This document shows positions 9,401-17,316 of a stretch of DNA of 64,000 nt, in pieces. A program made the translations under genes and the position numbers. Location: positions 114,555 to 178,554 of the forward strand of contig JAHBXV010000007.1 of the NCBI GenBank assembly GCA_019636285.1. Direction: 5' to 3'. The stretch comes from Planctomycetaceae bacterium. GTDB lineage: Bacteria > Planctomycetota > Planctomycetia > Planctomycetales > Planctomycetaceae. A model generated the notes under the pieces. The model made no database searches. It saw nothing but the letters and a program-made list of their open reading frames with translations, and was not told the origin of the DNA. The first letter of the stretch is position 1, and each line of letters starts with the position of its first letter.

Positions 9401-10934
9401 CGAGTCCGGCGGGCGACTTCGTGACGGCTCGACGATTCTCGCGGCCGCTGGCGCGCAAGGTCTCAATCCGCGCGATCGCGGCGAATCGGCACGATCGCGC
9501 TGGCCGCTTACTCCCCCGAAAGTTCGTGTTGAGCGGGAAGGCCGGTTCCACGATGAGGTCTATCAACGACGGATCCCCATCATCTGCGAGCCGGGCAGCC
9601 CGTGGGAATCGATTGATGTCGCGGTTGACCGACAGGCGCGGGGAATTCGGCTGGTTGCCGACGATCAATCCGGCGTCTGGGAGACGCCGCTGCCGGCTTC
9701 AAACTCGCCGTTCCGTTATCTGTACAACCTGTATCGTGGCTGGGGCCTGGGGCCGGTTCTCATTCTGAAACTGGGGACCGAGTTATTCGCGGTGGCCCCC
9801 TATAACGAACAGGGAGAACCCTCCGCTCGTGTTTTGTGGACTCTCGATACAGCAGACACCACGACGTTTTTGCAGGACCACCTGGAACTGAGCTGGCATG
9901 GGGCTCGGGTCGGTCTGCGCGAAGAAGATGTCCGCGTACTCGATCTCTTTGAGCAGGAACTCGGGCAGGTCGGCCCGGTGCGCGGCGACTACACCGTCTA
10001 TCGCTCGCAGGGCAAAGTCGTTGCCATTGAGACCTTGACCGGTCGCTGGCTCTGGGAAGTTCACGACATTTCGCCCGGTTCACGACTCCTGGGCGATGAC
10101 AGCACCGTCATCGCCTGGTGGCCCGATCAGGGACGGCTGGTTCGCTTTCGCGCCTGTGACGGCAAGCCGCTGGGAGAGTCGTCCACTCGGATTCGCGGCG
10201 ACGATGTCATCCAGACCGTCGGGAACGATGTCTGGCATGTTTCGACTTCGACGCCGTCGCGAGTGGCGCGAACCAACCTGGCGACTGGGCATGAGAGCTG
10301 GTCGCGAGAATTGGAACCGGGACAGATTGTCACCCGACTCGATGCCGAGACCTTCGCGGTCGTCGATTCACGCGGCTGGCTTGAGTTCTTGCGTGCCGAG
10401 GATGGCGCGACACTGGACGGTCCGTTGACGATCGACGTTCCCCAACCCGTGCAGCGCGTCGTCGCCATGCATGACGCCGAGCGGTGGTATCTTGCCATTT
10501 CCACGCGGGTCGATGGCGAATTGCAGTTACGCGGTTCCCAAGTCCACAACAGTTACCGGGTTCCCTTCATTCGCGGGCCGATGGTGGCCATAAACCGTCA
10601 CAATCGTCAGATTCTCTGGCGGCGGGATCTCGACGACGAGCCGTTCCCCCTGGAGCAGTCGCGCGCGGGACCGCTTCTCGTCACCACCTGGAAGATTCCA
10701 GCCGGTCGGGATCCCGCAATCACCGGAGGCGAAGGGATTGTTCGCTGTGTCGACAAACGGACGGGAGAACTCTTACACGAGTTCCGCGACGCTCATCTTC
10801 AGGACTATCACACTGTCTGGCCGAGACCGGAGCGGCATGCTGTCGAAGTCCGGCTGCAGAATCGTCTGATCCACTTCGAATTCGGCAAGCCCGCGACGGA
10901 TGCGACGCCAAAGGCGGGTGAGGCCGCGCATTGA
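6453..10934 (+). CDS. Very large secreted PQQ-like beta-propeller protein
   Basis: The 1493-residue product is probably exported. Residues about 30-52 form a hydrophobic signal segment (SSPILLAFILSLTPVFATFA). The start is fixed by GGAGG at 6441-6445, seven bases before ATG 6453; an earlier in-frame ATG at 6348 lacks this. After a helical, TPR-like region with many Arg/Leu pairs (about 70-290) come repeated motifs of the PQQ/BamB-type propeller: GQVAWRV, DGSLDWRVG, GKVLWKIPRGD and GALICVDPLRRELDW. A helical middle section (about 770-980) and a second propeller-like half (TGRWLWEVHD, LATGHESWSREL, NRQILWRRDL) follow. No catalytic motif is seen. Proteins of this plan are common in planctomycetes and are usually unnamed; a scaffold or outer-membrane-assembly-like role is only a guess. 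It appears monocistronic. Confidence 0.8.
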   Translation: MSARLPAERVPRDRCRAEEHFASLPSTFGPRWSSPILLAFILSLTPVFATFAQTDDALTTSSSENTTQSLRLSVSRQQELRLQIAEDHLARHEYLLAAQLLEQIATDPDSSLVRRDGLLVSPRRLARNLAARIPGEMWPPRKSSGSPDGPVDIVNKGQVGVAESRSRDEELSPAASLDWLWQRALRDRDRGSWNHAAAAFEELSQRLPGDSPRYAITKLMLIESLRNTGRRSDAREALERLGESWQSQALPWHGEHRIARDIVSEQWPELLQAAVGDHSGPNVESSAAIAPASRAVWTVDISLPQSLADPLGEFAAAYRREGVLPLPAAQPLIAGDAVLLRTVNELLSIRMRDGQVAWRVAQPDLTTLNEQPNLLENRAFRLNILQMLHARRTADSLKGTLSADGERVFVIESSASEASPSMLGRPLRRGDDNSAAPAPWTNRLAAYRLDDGSLDWRVGAEQPDSAFSLGGWYFLGSPLVLDDEIAVLAQREGDVALLFLDRRRGALLDQVTVGTSLTTLASEPLRRRQNCPLLWDGTRIYGLTGVGALICVDPLRRELDWAFRFEVEEAAETTSGQRRSERNVPTDRWWNAWRRASLILRGNRLVLATPEAQSLISVDRASGKVLWKIPRGDGLQVLDGSGDHIVVQESHGLRGIERDTGQTAWFRATSAPSGSGSVTASWIVQPDETAGVVAMNRQTGEIAPIHGTSDRLGNLSRVPNGWISVGLDKVTFHADGDSAWNSPESSSHSAVASVEASLHQGELPDPAILAKVDEPFRHELARQARRLALETWPSDWRALDKAWTFEPRDDRERIELTTRTIEAAIVAGDLEEASDRLFAAAEELPPEPRVVVGPWTRRVRGDRWWQGLWQDLLAAADPPRRELLEQRLRERFQQARDAADPFALQRLHDRWSTTRPAREMLLDETNRVFLGRDWTATVFALTSLADGGPADSRRDAGVRLARHLADTGYREQSESRWNQLIARESGGRLRDGSTILAAAGAQGLNPRDRGESARSRWPLTPPKVRVEREGRFHDEVYQRRIPIICEPGSPWESIDVAVDRQARGIRLVADDQSGVWETPLPASNSPFRYLYNLYRGWGLGPVLILKLGTELFAVAPYNEQGEPSARVLWTLDTADTTTFLQDHLELSWHGARVGLREEDVRVLDLFEQELGQVGPVRGDYTVYRSQGKVVAIETLTGRWLWEVHDISPGSRLLGDDSTVIAWWPDQGRLVRFRACDGKPLGESSTRIRGDDVIQTVGNDVWHVSTSTPSRVARTNLATGHESWSRELEPGQIVTRLDAETFAVVDSRGWLEFLRAEDGATLDGPLTIDVPQPVQRVVAMHDAERWYLAISTRVDGELQLRGSQVHNSYRVPFIRGPMVAINRHNRQILWRRDLDDEPFPLEQSRAGPLLVTTWKIPAGRDPAITGGEGIVRCVDKRTGELLHEFRDAHLQDYHTVWPRPERHAVEVRLQNRLIHFEFGKPATDATPKAGEAAH

Positions 10935-10956
10935 CGGAGTGAGCGCCACTGCGAAA

Positions 10957-11298
10957 TCAGGCGCCCTGTTCATGTTCCTGAAAAACCAGGCTCACGCCCA
11001 TTGCCTCAATCAGTCGATCAATCGCATCGCTCGGCAGCGGGGCCTGTCCTCGCAGGAACGGTCCCAGGACGTCCCATTCGATGTTCGCGCGCTCCATCAA
11101 TTGCGGGAGCAGAACGCCCCGACGATTGGTCCCGTGAATCGCGCGGCGAAGTTGCCCGCTGAATCCGGGCTCTTTGGCTGCCAGTTCCATCTTTCTCAAG
11201 TCGTCCTCGATCTTTGGCCGCTCTGCTTCGATAGCTGCCACACGCTCGCGCCAGGCGGTACGCTCCTCGTCCGTCAGGATTTTTACGTTGGGCTTCAT
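10957..11298 (-). CDS. Putative antitoxin with XRE-like helix-turn-helix
   Basis: Small protein (113 residues). The N-terminal third is a charged coil (ERTAWRERVAAIEAERPKIEDDLRK). The rest resembles the Cro/C1 HTH seen in many planctomycete small regulators: GQLRRAIHG, then LLPQLMERANIEWDVLGPFL, then AIDRLIEAMGVSLVF. A gap of only four bases separates it from the upstream toxin-like gene, and AAGGA lies eight bases before its ATG, so translation is probably coupled. Toxin-first order with a DNA-binding second partner is that of HigBA/BrnTA-like modules. The assignment rests on layout and general HTH resemblance, not on a recognised named family. It overlaps no other gene. Confidence 0.7.
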   Translation of the reverse strand: MKPNVKILTDEERTAWRERVAAIEAERPKIEDDLRKMELAAKEPGFSGQLRRAIHGTNRRGVLLPQLMERANIEWDVLGPFLRGQAPLPSDAIDRLIEAMGVSLVFQEHEQGA

Positions 11299-11302
11299 AA
11301 TT

Positions 11303-11551
11303 CTAGTCCTTGTCGGGGGTGAAGGCGGTGACCGGAATCACGGTCGTCCCTTCATCGTCGGCCCATTCGAACACCACGATCAGATACCTGCCGGTTTCGC
11401 TGTAGCCCTTCACTAGCGGCAACCCCGACGAGTCGCTGGTCGAGACGAACGCCGCTCCCTGCACCACATCCATGACCTCGTCGACCGCGATCCCCCGCTC
11501 CTCGATCTTCGCGAGGAACTCGTCGGTCCAAAGGAAGAAGTACATCGGCAT
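11303..11551 (-). CDS. Putative toxin, BrnT/DUF4258-like
   Basis: 82-residue acidic protein: YFFLWTDEFLAKIEERGIAVDEVMDVV, then a beta-rich half with GLPLVKGYSETGRYLIVVFEW and TTVIPVTAFTPD. The opening aromatic residue, the helix ending 'ERGI..DEV', and the GRYLIVVFE...IPVTA hairpin recall the BrnT/DUF4258 fold of small RelE-superfamily toxins. No complete catalytic signature could be assigned. A good ribosome-binding site (GGAAGAGG) lies six bases from the ATG. Its stop codon is four bases before the start of the HTH gene. Together they look like a two-gene type II toxin-antitoxin operon read leftwards from a promoter in 11552-11694. Confidence 0.68.
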   Translation of the reverse strand: MPMYFFLWTDEFLAKIEERGIAVDEVMDVVQGAAFVSTSDSSGLPLVKGYSETGRYLIVVFEWADDEGTTVIPVTAFTPDKD

Positions 11552-11694
11552 TGTCGCCTCTTCCGCTGATTGATTGCTACTGCCAACATTCTATTTCAAA
11601 TATTGCCGAAATCTTGCGCGGCCGAGCGAGACCGCTCGCATCCAGCAAGCGACTTGATGGCGAACTTGTATAATGCAGCACAGCTATTGTTTGC

Positions 11695-12597
11695 CTATTG
11701 CCCCGCAACGTGCTCGGCTGCAGGCCGCGTGACGACCTGTCGCGGTTGCATGCGCGCCGCGTCTTCGATCATCGCCAGTTCCACATCCCAGCAGTCCCGG
11801 CGGACGCGCAGGTCGAGGTAGCACAGGAACCACGCCACGCGCGCGGGGATGTAACTTGCGAGCAGGCAGGCCGTGATGGTTGCGAGCACCCACGGATCGG
11901 TGGTCAGCAGCTTCCAGTAAATCGGAAATGTGTCGAAGACGTCGGCTTCGTAGTACATGTTCGCCGAGAGTTCGCTCAGCCGTCCCAGAAAAATCGATTG
12001 CCCGGTCGCCAGTTTCGTCGTGCAATCGGCCGTGATGAAAAAGATCGCCGCTGCGACGAACCACGCGGTCAACAGGCCCAGCGCCCGCATCAGCAGTTCG
12101 CCGTACTCCATCTGAACGAGTTCTCCACCCCGGCGATCGGCTCGATGGCCTTCCAGCCCGCGTAGCAGACGGCTTTCAGCCCAGAACCCCCAGCGAACAC
12201 CAATCAAGAGTGCGGGAAACAGCAACACGAGGGCAGCGGCGAACAAGCCCAGTCGGCCAGCCATCAATTTTCCCCAAAGCCCAGCGACGGGATGTTCCGC
12301 ATCGATGAAGGCCCGACGACTGCTCACCGCTTCGCCAAACACCAGCCGAGCCGTCGCGCGAATGGTGAAGACTCCCAGCGACCCGGTGGCCAGGCCGACA
12401 ATGACGACAATCCCCAGCAAGGCCCAGTCTGGAAAGGCATTGGACAGCCACCAGACCAGTCCGCCCGTCGGAACGGCATGCGCGGCCCACAGCAACAGAT
12501 AGACGCCGGCGTTTTGACCACACAACGCGACCGCCAGATCGAGACACGTCACGACCGGGCGCGGAGTCAGCGGGATTCGCACGTCGGCGAACTTCAT
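11695..12597 (-). CDS. Multi-pass membrane protein of unknown function
   Basis: 300 residues with about five or six hydrophobic segments, for example LLGIVVIVGLATGSLGVF, LGLFAAALVLLFPALLIGV, LGLLTAWFVAAAIFFIT and PWVLATITACLLASYIP. Long loops carry LEGHRADRRGGELVQMEYGEL. I do not recognise the family. It is the last gene of a three-gene minus-strand operon (RDD protein, SpoIIM-like protein, this one). Its start overlaps the preceding stop by four bases (ATGA), which indicates translational coupling. A membrane complex with those two partners is the obvious inference. Its C-terminal tail is Arg/Ala-rich and soluble. Confidence 0.75.
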   Translation of the reverse strand: MKFADVRIPLTPRPVVTCLDLAVALCGQNAGVYLLLWAAHAVPTGGLVWWLSNAFPDWALLGIVVIVGLATGSLGVFTIRATARLVFGEAVSSRRAFIDAEHPVAGLWGKLMAGRLGLFAAALVLLFPALLIGVRWGFWAESRLLRGLEGHRADRRGGELVQMEYGELLMRALGLLTAWFVAAAIFFITADCTTKLATGQSIFLGRLSELSANMYYEADVFDTFPIYWKLLTTDPWVLATITACLLASYIPARVAWFLCYLDLRVRRDCWDVELAMIEDAARMQPRQVVTRPAAEHVAGQ

Positions 12598-13607
12598 CGG
12601 TCACGCCCCGCGAAAACCAGATAGATGGCGACCATCAGCCACAGGATAGCCCCGACCGCATACTTGATGGTTGCCGGGATGGCCGACGGCGACCAGAACC
12701 CTTCGATCATGGCCGCGACGACCAGCATCACCGCGGCCCCGCCCGCCAGTTTGACGGCCACCTGGCCTCGTCGCAGCAGCGAATCGGACAGTCGCGATTG
12801 CCCGGGATGCAATAGCGAATCGCCAATCACCAGGCCACCGGCTCCCGCGATGGCAATCGCCGTCAGTTCGAACGAGCCATGCGAAACGATAAAGCTCAGG
12901 AATCGCTCACCATGGCCCATGCCCACCACGTACCCGGCCACCGCTCCAATCGCGATTCCATTGAACAGCAGCGTGTAAACCGTCCCCAGGCCCAGTAGAA
13001 ATCCCCGCGCGAAGCACTCCAGGGCGATCCCCACGTTATGTTGAACATAGAAACCGGCCATCATGGCCTGCATGCCGCGATTGTCCTCGGCAAACTCGTC
13101 CCAGGTGTCGCTTTCCGTCTCGGCGGCCATTTCCATGCTCTCGTCGTCGGCTGCTTCCGACTCATACATCGTCTCGAACATCTCCAGTTCCTGCGCCGAG
13201 ATGACGCGCTCCGCGCGCGGCGGATGAAGTTGCACGAGTGTCCACAAAATGGCCAGGGGGCCAAAGAACAGCGCCACGGCCACCGCGAAGTAGCCGAACT
13301 CCTGGCGAACGGTGCGTGGAAAGTCATAGGCGAGAAAGTCCCACGCCACTCGCCATTGACTGGGAGGACGGTTGTAGAACGTGTTGTGCCCCCGCGCGAC
13401 CAGATCGTTCACGTAGTCAACGACGTCGTCGCCAAACTCGCGCGACCGCAGCGTCGCGAGATCGCCAGACAACTCTCGCAGCAGCCGTGAGAAGCGTGTG
13501 ATTTGCGCGACGGTCGCACGGTTGCGGCTCCCCTCGAATTTCTTGAGGAGCGCGGCGAACGTGTGCCAGGATTGCTGACGGGATGCGAGAAACTGCTGTT
13601 TGTTCAT
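12594..13607 (-). CDS. SpoIIM-family (stage II sporulation protein M-like) membrane protein
   Basis: 337 residues. The N-terminal ~90 are soluble and helical (FEGSRNRATVAQITRFSRLLRELS, LVARGHNTFYN), a pattern characteristic of the SpoIIM/DUF95 family in non-sporulating bacteria. The remainder has five or six membrane segments, including GYFAVAVALFFGPLAILWTLV and VVAAMIEGFWSPSAIPATIKY. A lumenal Glu/Asp-rich loop lies at about 135-185. The family is frequently encoded with RDD, MoxR and DUF58 genes. Here it sits between an RDD gene (4-bp overlap upstream) and an unknown membrane protein (4-bp overlap downstream). The molecular role is not established, and sporulation is not implied. Confidence 0.88.
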   Translation of the reverse strand: MNKQQFLASRQQSWHTFAALLKKFEGSRNRATVAQITRFSRLLRELSGDLATLRSREFGDDVVDYVNDLVARGHNTFYNRPPSQWRVAWDFLAYDFPRTVRQEFGYFAVAVALFFGPLAILWTLVQLHPPRAERVISAQELEMFETMYESEAADDESMEMAAETESDTWDEFAEDNRGMQAMMAGFYVQHNVGIALECFARGFLLGLGTVYTLLFNGIAIGAVAGYVVGMGHGERFLSFIVSHGSFELTAIAIAGAGGLVIGDSLLHPGQSRLSDSLLRRGQVAVKLAGGAAVMLVVAAMIEGFWSPSAIPATIKYAVGAILWLMVAIYLVFAGRDR

Positions 13608-14479
13608 AGCTCAACTCGCACCGGTTCAGCCGCGTCGGTTTCCGTGTGGGGGGCCTCAACCGCTAGTTCCACGCGCGGGTTGAACGTCACATAAACCCGC
13701 CCCAGCCAAGCCATCGGGTAATCCCTGAGCAGCGGATCGGAGGCCGGAACTCCCAGCTTGCGGGCGAGCACCGCTGCGAAGTCGGCCGCGATCGCGTGTC
13801 CCCGTTGATGCGTGAGCACCGTCCGGCGTGCCAGGAAGCGATCGATAATTCCCAGCGTTCTGCGGCTGGGGACATACGACGACAACGTTTCGCGGGGTAG
13901 GGGTTCAATGTGCTTGAAGATCGCGATCTGGCTCGGCATCTTCCAGCGGCGTTCCTCAATCACCACGGTTCGCGCGGCAAGATCGCCAAGACGCTGACAG
14001 TTGCGGGTCAGCGCCATTGAAACGAGTGCTGGACCATAGATGGGGAGCATGGCCAGCCCGCCGATCGGATCGCCGAAGACGATCATCAGCGGCAAAGTGT
14101 CCGCCGCCCGCAGCAGGTTGCGCGTGGTCGATGCCCACCAGGTAATGGGTTGGCCGTTTTCCATCATCGCGCGCAGGCCGCACAGCGCTTTTCCGGGCGT
14201 GCGCCCCTGCCAGAAGTACTCGAACGCGATGAAATAGATCCATTCGAGCAGGAACAGCACCAGGAACATCATTCCCAGGCTCAGCCCCGGCAGTGCGATG
14301 CTGGCCAGCGAGACGAAGACCAGCACGACAATGAAAACCGCCCAGCGAATGGCGAAATCCATGAGGTAGGCCAGCCCGCGCACCGTCGGACCCGCCAGCG
14401 GCCACGCCAGCACCGCATTTTCCGGGGTCTCCAGCCGGAGTGCCAGTGGTTCGGCCGCGGCCCCCAATGCCATCGACAT
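13604..14479 (-). CDS. RDD-family membrane protein
   Basis: 291 residues. The RDD domain shows its typical start, RLETPENAVLAWPLAGPTVRGLAYLMDFAIRW, with R..A...D in the first membrane helix. A second and third helix follow (VFIVVLVFVSLASIAL, MMFLVLFLLEWIYFIAFEYF) before the conserved GRTPGKALCGLR. The C-terminal 120 residues are soluble and Arg-rich. ATG 14479 is chosen over an upstream TTG (14503) because GGGAGG lies seven bases before it. First gene of the operon with the SpoIIM-like and unknown membrane genes. RDD proteins have been linked to ion or solute transport in some bacteria, but no function can be inferred here. Confidence 0.88.
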   Translation of the reverse strand: MSMALGAAAEPLALRLETPENAVLAWPLAGPTVRGLAYLMDFAIRWAVFIVVLVFVSLASIALPGLSLGMMFLVLFLLEWIYFIAFEYFWQGRTPGKALCGLRAMMENGQPITWWASTTRNLLRAADTLPLMIVFGDPIGGLAMLPIYGPALVSMALTRNCQRLGDLAARTVVIEERRWKMPSQIAIFKHIEPLPRETLSSYVPSRRTLGIIDRFLARRTVLTHQRGHAIAADFAAVLARKLGVPASDPLLRDYPMAWLGRVYVTFNPRVELAVEAPHTETDAAEPVRVEL

Positions 14480-14516
14480 CCCCGGTCCTCCCTCAGTCCC
14501 CAAGCCGGTCGATCAA

Positions 14517-15632
14517 CTATGATTCCAGTTTCGTCGCGTTGAGCGGCACTAACTCCGGATTCACCTGTTGATGCCGCTGCAATCGCAATTGCCCGCATGC
14601 CGCGTCGATGTCGGCCCCTTTGCGTTTGCGAACCGTCGCGGGAATGCCATGCGCTTCGAGAATGCTGCAAAACTCCCGCGTTCGCGGCGCGGTCGGCTCG
14701 ACGAATGGCAGTTCCGTGACTCCATTCATGGGAATCAGATTCACATGGGCTTCCCGGTTCCGCAGCAGTTCGGCCAGTTCCAGGGCCTGCTCGGCGGAGT
14801 CGTTCATTCCCGAGAGCAACACATACTCGAACGTGACCCGTCGGCCCGTCTTCGCAAAGTACTCGTCGGCTGCGTCGAGGATCGCGGGAATGCCCGTGTT
14901 GCGATTGACCTTCACCAACCGGTCGCGAAGTTCGTCGTTCGGAGCATGCAGCGAAACGGCGAGGTTGTATTGCTTCCCCGTTTCGGCGAGTTTCCGCATC
15001 TGGTCGGGAAGGCCGACCGTCGACACAGTGATCCGCCGTGCCCCCAGCCCAAACCCGCCCGGATCGCTCATACTGTCGAGGGCCGGGAGCAGGTTCTTGA
15101 GATTCGCCATCGGCTCGCCGATGCCCATGATGACGACGTTCGTCAGCCGTTCGTCACCGGTCAGCAGGCGGTCGAGCCGTAAGATCTGTTCCAGAATCTC
15201 TCCCGTGCTCAGGTTGCGCTTTAGTCCCAGCATGCCGCTGGCGCAGAACACGCAGCCCATCGCACAGCCAACCTGTGTGCTGAGGCAGACCGTGCGTCGG
15301 CTGGTCTCGCGCATCAGCACGCATTCGATCCATTCGCCATCGCTCAGTTCGAGCAGCAGCTTTTCGGTCCGATCCCGCGCGACCTGGTGCGAGACGACCC
15401 GAGCCGGAAAAAGCGTGAATGCTTCGGCCAGTTTCTGCCGCAGCGCAGCCGGAACATCGTGCATCTCATCGAATGAGTTGACGCGTTTCCCGAACAGCCA
15501 TCGCCGAATCTGCCGCGCGCGATACCCCCCCTCGCCGTGACTTTCGCACCAGGCGACAAGCTCCGCGAGCGACAATTCGTACAGACGCCTGATCGGCGGC
15601 TCGGCCGACAGCGGACCGGTATCCACGGGCAA
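14517..15632 (-). CDS. rlmN: 23S rRNA/tRNA adenine-C2 methyltransferase RlmN
   Basis: Radical-SAM enzyme that methylates C2 of A2503 in 23S rRNA and A37 of some tRNAs. The 371-residue protein has the N-terminal HhH-like recognition domain (GYRARQIRRWLF). The iron-sulfur triad CAMGCVFC (C123, C127, C130) follows the signature TVCLSTQVG. Further family stretches are VVIMGIGEPMANL and RRITVSTVGL. The methyl-carrying cysteine is in GADIDAACGQL near the C-terminus (about C346). All catalytic elements are present. It is co-directional with the RDD gene downstream but separated by 37 bases, and starts after the Dabb gene. Confidence 0.96.
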   Translation of the reverse strand: MPVDTGPLSAEPPIRRLYELSLAELVAWCESHGEGGYRARQIRRWLFGKRVNSFDEMHDVPAALRQKLAEAFTLFPARVVSHQVARDRTEKLLLELSDGEWIECVLMRETSRRTVCLSTQVGCAMGCVFCASGMLGLKRNLSTGEILEQILRLDRLLTGDERLTNVVIMGIGEPMANLKNLLPALDSMSDPGGFGLGARRITVSTVGLPDQMRKLAETGKQYNLAVSLHAPNDELRDRLVKVNRNTGIPAILDAADEYFAKTGRRVTFEYVLLSGMNDSAEQALELAELLRNREAHVNLIPMNGVTELPFVEPTAPRTREFCSILEAHGIPATVRKRKGADIDAACGQLRLQRHQQVNPELVPLNATKLES

Positions 15633-15721
15633 AAAACCTCTGTCAAAGTTCCGCCGGTCGCCCCAACGGTTTCTGACGCCTCTTCAAAAAGTAAGACAGT
15701 TCCGGCGTCTCGCGCCGCTGG

Positions 15722-16054
15722 CTATCTATCATAACTGTCGAACACGCGAACCTGCGCCCAGGTCTCCTTGTTCTCGGAGATGAATTGCAGATGCCGCTCT
15801 GCCGTCTGGTAGACGTCGTGAGCCGCCTTGTCTTCAAACGCGACGCACAACGCGACATGAAAGGCACGGTCGTTCACGGGCCTGGCCAGTTCCGGCACGA
15901 GCGGCCCGGCGGCAAAAAAGACCTCGCCCGGATGGCCTGTCAGGTATTTGTGACACGCATCCGTCAGCTTCTGGATGGCCTCCGGACTGCCGTCCTTGAG
16001 CGTGAAAAACACATTGTGGACCAACACCCGCCCCGCCGTCGCGCCGTCTGCCAT
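15722..16054 (-). CDS. Dabb (stress-responsive alpha/beta-barrel) domain protein
   Basis: A 110-residue single-domain ferredoxin-like protein: VLVHNVFFTLKDGSPEAIQKL opens the domain, GEVFFAAGPLVPELARPVNDR is the middle strand, and FHVALCVAFEDKAAHDVYQ closes it. This is the Dabb pattern. ATG 16054 is selected because it gives the normal domain length and has GAGG upstream; further upstream codons translate to non-domain sequence. Dabb proteins are usually dimeric, and some bind small organic ligands. The substrate is unknown and no neighbouring pathway gene helps. It precedes rlmN on the same strand by about 90 bases. Confidence 0.85.
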   Translation of the reverse strand: MADGATAGRVLVHNVFFTLKDGSPEAIQKLTDACHKYLTGHPGEVFFAAGPLVPELARPVNDRAFHVALCVAFEDKAAHDVYQTAERHLQFISENKETWAQVRVFDSYDR

Positions 16055-16242
16055 CGCAAAAAACCTCGTTGAATTGCCGAGTGACCTCGCCAGACCCCCT
16101 CTCAGCCGCTCATCGAGCGACCGTATTCCCATGAGATCATGGAGAAGTCCCCGTCGAATGCCAAGTGGGCAAAAGTCGGCCTTTCGGGTGGCTGTGGTGG
16201 GACGTCTTCGTCCGCCCACGGAAAACAGCCGTCCGTTATGTG

Positions 16243-16346
16243 TTCTCACCAAGCCGCAAAGGCACGGAGAAAACCCCTCACGGAGTCAGTATCTGACTCG
16301 CAAAGGCAATTCTGCATTTCTCCGTGCCTCGGCGGCTCCGTGAGAA
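16243..16346. repeat. 104-bp inverted-repeat element, CACGGAGAAA type
   Basis: The 30-base left arm (16243-16272, ending GGCACGGAGAAA) and right arm (16317-16346, starting TTTCTCCGTGCC) are reverse complements with about four mismatches. An inner perfect hairpin GAGTCAG/CTGACTC spans 16283-16299. It occupies most of the 383-base gap between the Dabb and DUF1570 genes. The remainder of that gap holds no recognisable gene. At about 16404-16431 are TCGACCC/TCGACTC words also seen near 320-350. Confidence 0.75.
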
Positions 16347-16437
16347 AACCTGACTTCGAGGACGACAAACCAGCCAGAACCGTGAATCCGGCCACCCTGC
16401 TGTCTCGACCCTCGACTCTAGACCCTCGACCACTCCA

Positions 16438-17202
16438 CTATTTCAGGTGCTGCGCGATCCGACGTTCGACATCGGGTATCACGCGGCGGAGGTCGTCGTG
16501 CAGCGAACCGGCCAACTCGCCGTCGCTGATTTTCCGCAGATAGGCCAGGAGCACGCTCTTGGCCTGCGGCGACGAATGCAGGCAGAAATGGACGATGCCC
16601 CACGCGTCGCGATAGTCCTTGCCCGTCATATCAAGAAGTCCCTTGCGACTTTCAAGCCTGTCGAAGTCGGGACTCCAGCCGAAGCGGATGGCCCATTTCA
16701 GTTCCCGCTCGTGTGGGTGCCCGGAGAATCGCCGTCCGGAAGGTGCCTCGAAATACTCGGCGAGTCCTTCATCCAACCACAATGGCACATACGGTAAGGC
16801 GTTGAGGAGCAGGGCATGCGTCGCCTCATGGCGGAGGTCGGTCGCCATGTCGCTCCCACGAACGACATAAATGCGGCCCGCGTCCTTCGCGGGAACGTAG
16901 AGGGCTTTCCGCTGCAAGCCATCCGGAATGCGAATCGACAGATACGCGCGATAACTGGAACGCGATGCGAACAGGTAGACGTGTATCGGGTGGTCGTTGC
17001 ACTCCAGCCCGAGCGTCTCTTCCAGGTCGTCCTGAAGCTGAGTCAGTTCCGTCGAAATGTCGTCGAAACCACGCAGGGGGAATTCGCTGCGGATGCGAAA
17101 GGCCCCGACTTGTCGCTCATCGACCCAGTCCGCGTCGACGACGCTCCCCGCCAGACCCGACAGGGTCATCAGCGCGGCCATCAGCGACACTCGAACGGAC
17201 AT
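16438..17202 (-). CDS. Secreted DUF1570-type metallopeptidase-like protein
   Basis: 254 residues with an N-terminal signal peptide (MAALMTLSGLAGSVVDA). The fold resembles gluzincin-type zinc peptidases. HEATH (residues 125-129) supplies two His and the catalytic Glu, and WLDEGLAEYFE (from about 142) supplies the third ligand, probably E145. Family context: DUF1570/peptidase_MA-like proteins in planctomycetes have this HExxH...DEGLAEY layout. Residues 70-90 (HPIHVYLFASRSSY) form the strand before the active site, as expected. The substrate is unknown, and activity is inferred only from motif completeness. Ribosome-binding site GGAG lies nine bases upstream of the ATG. Confidence 0.82.
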   Translation of the reverse strand: MSVRVSLMAALMTLSGLAGSVVDADWVDERQVGAFRIRSEFPLRGFDDISTELTQLQDDLEETLGLECNDHPIHVYLFASRSSYRAYLSIRIPDGLQRKALYVPAKDAGRIYVVRGSDMATDLRHEATHALLLNALPYVPLWLDEGLAEYFEAPSGRRFSGHPHERELKWAIRFGWSPDFDRLESRKGLLDMTGKDYRDAWGIVHFCLHSSPQAKSVLLAYLRKISDGELAGSLHDDLRRVIPDVERRIAQHLK

Positions 17203-17316
17203 TCAGCGGCTCCGGGCGGAAAACGTGAGCCATAGGTGGCTGGGCAACTTCTGTCAAGACGGCCCCGTTTCACGGGTCATTCCCAGGGATTCGTTTCACG
17301 GTATGAAAGTCCTTGG

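Noticed and set aside
11669..11674. TATAAT word on the plus strand
   Set aside because: No matching -35 at 16-18 bases and no plus-strand gene follows; it lies between two minus-strand units.
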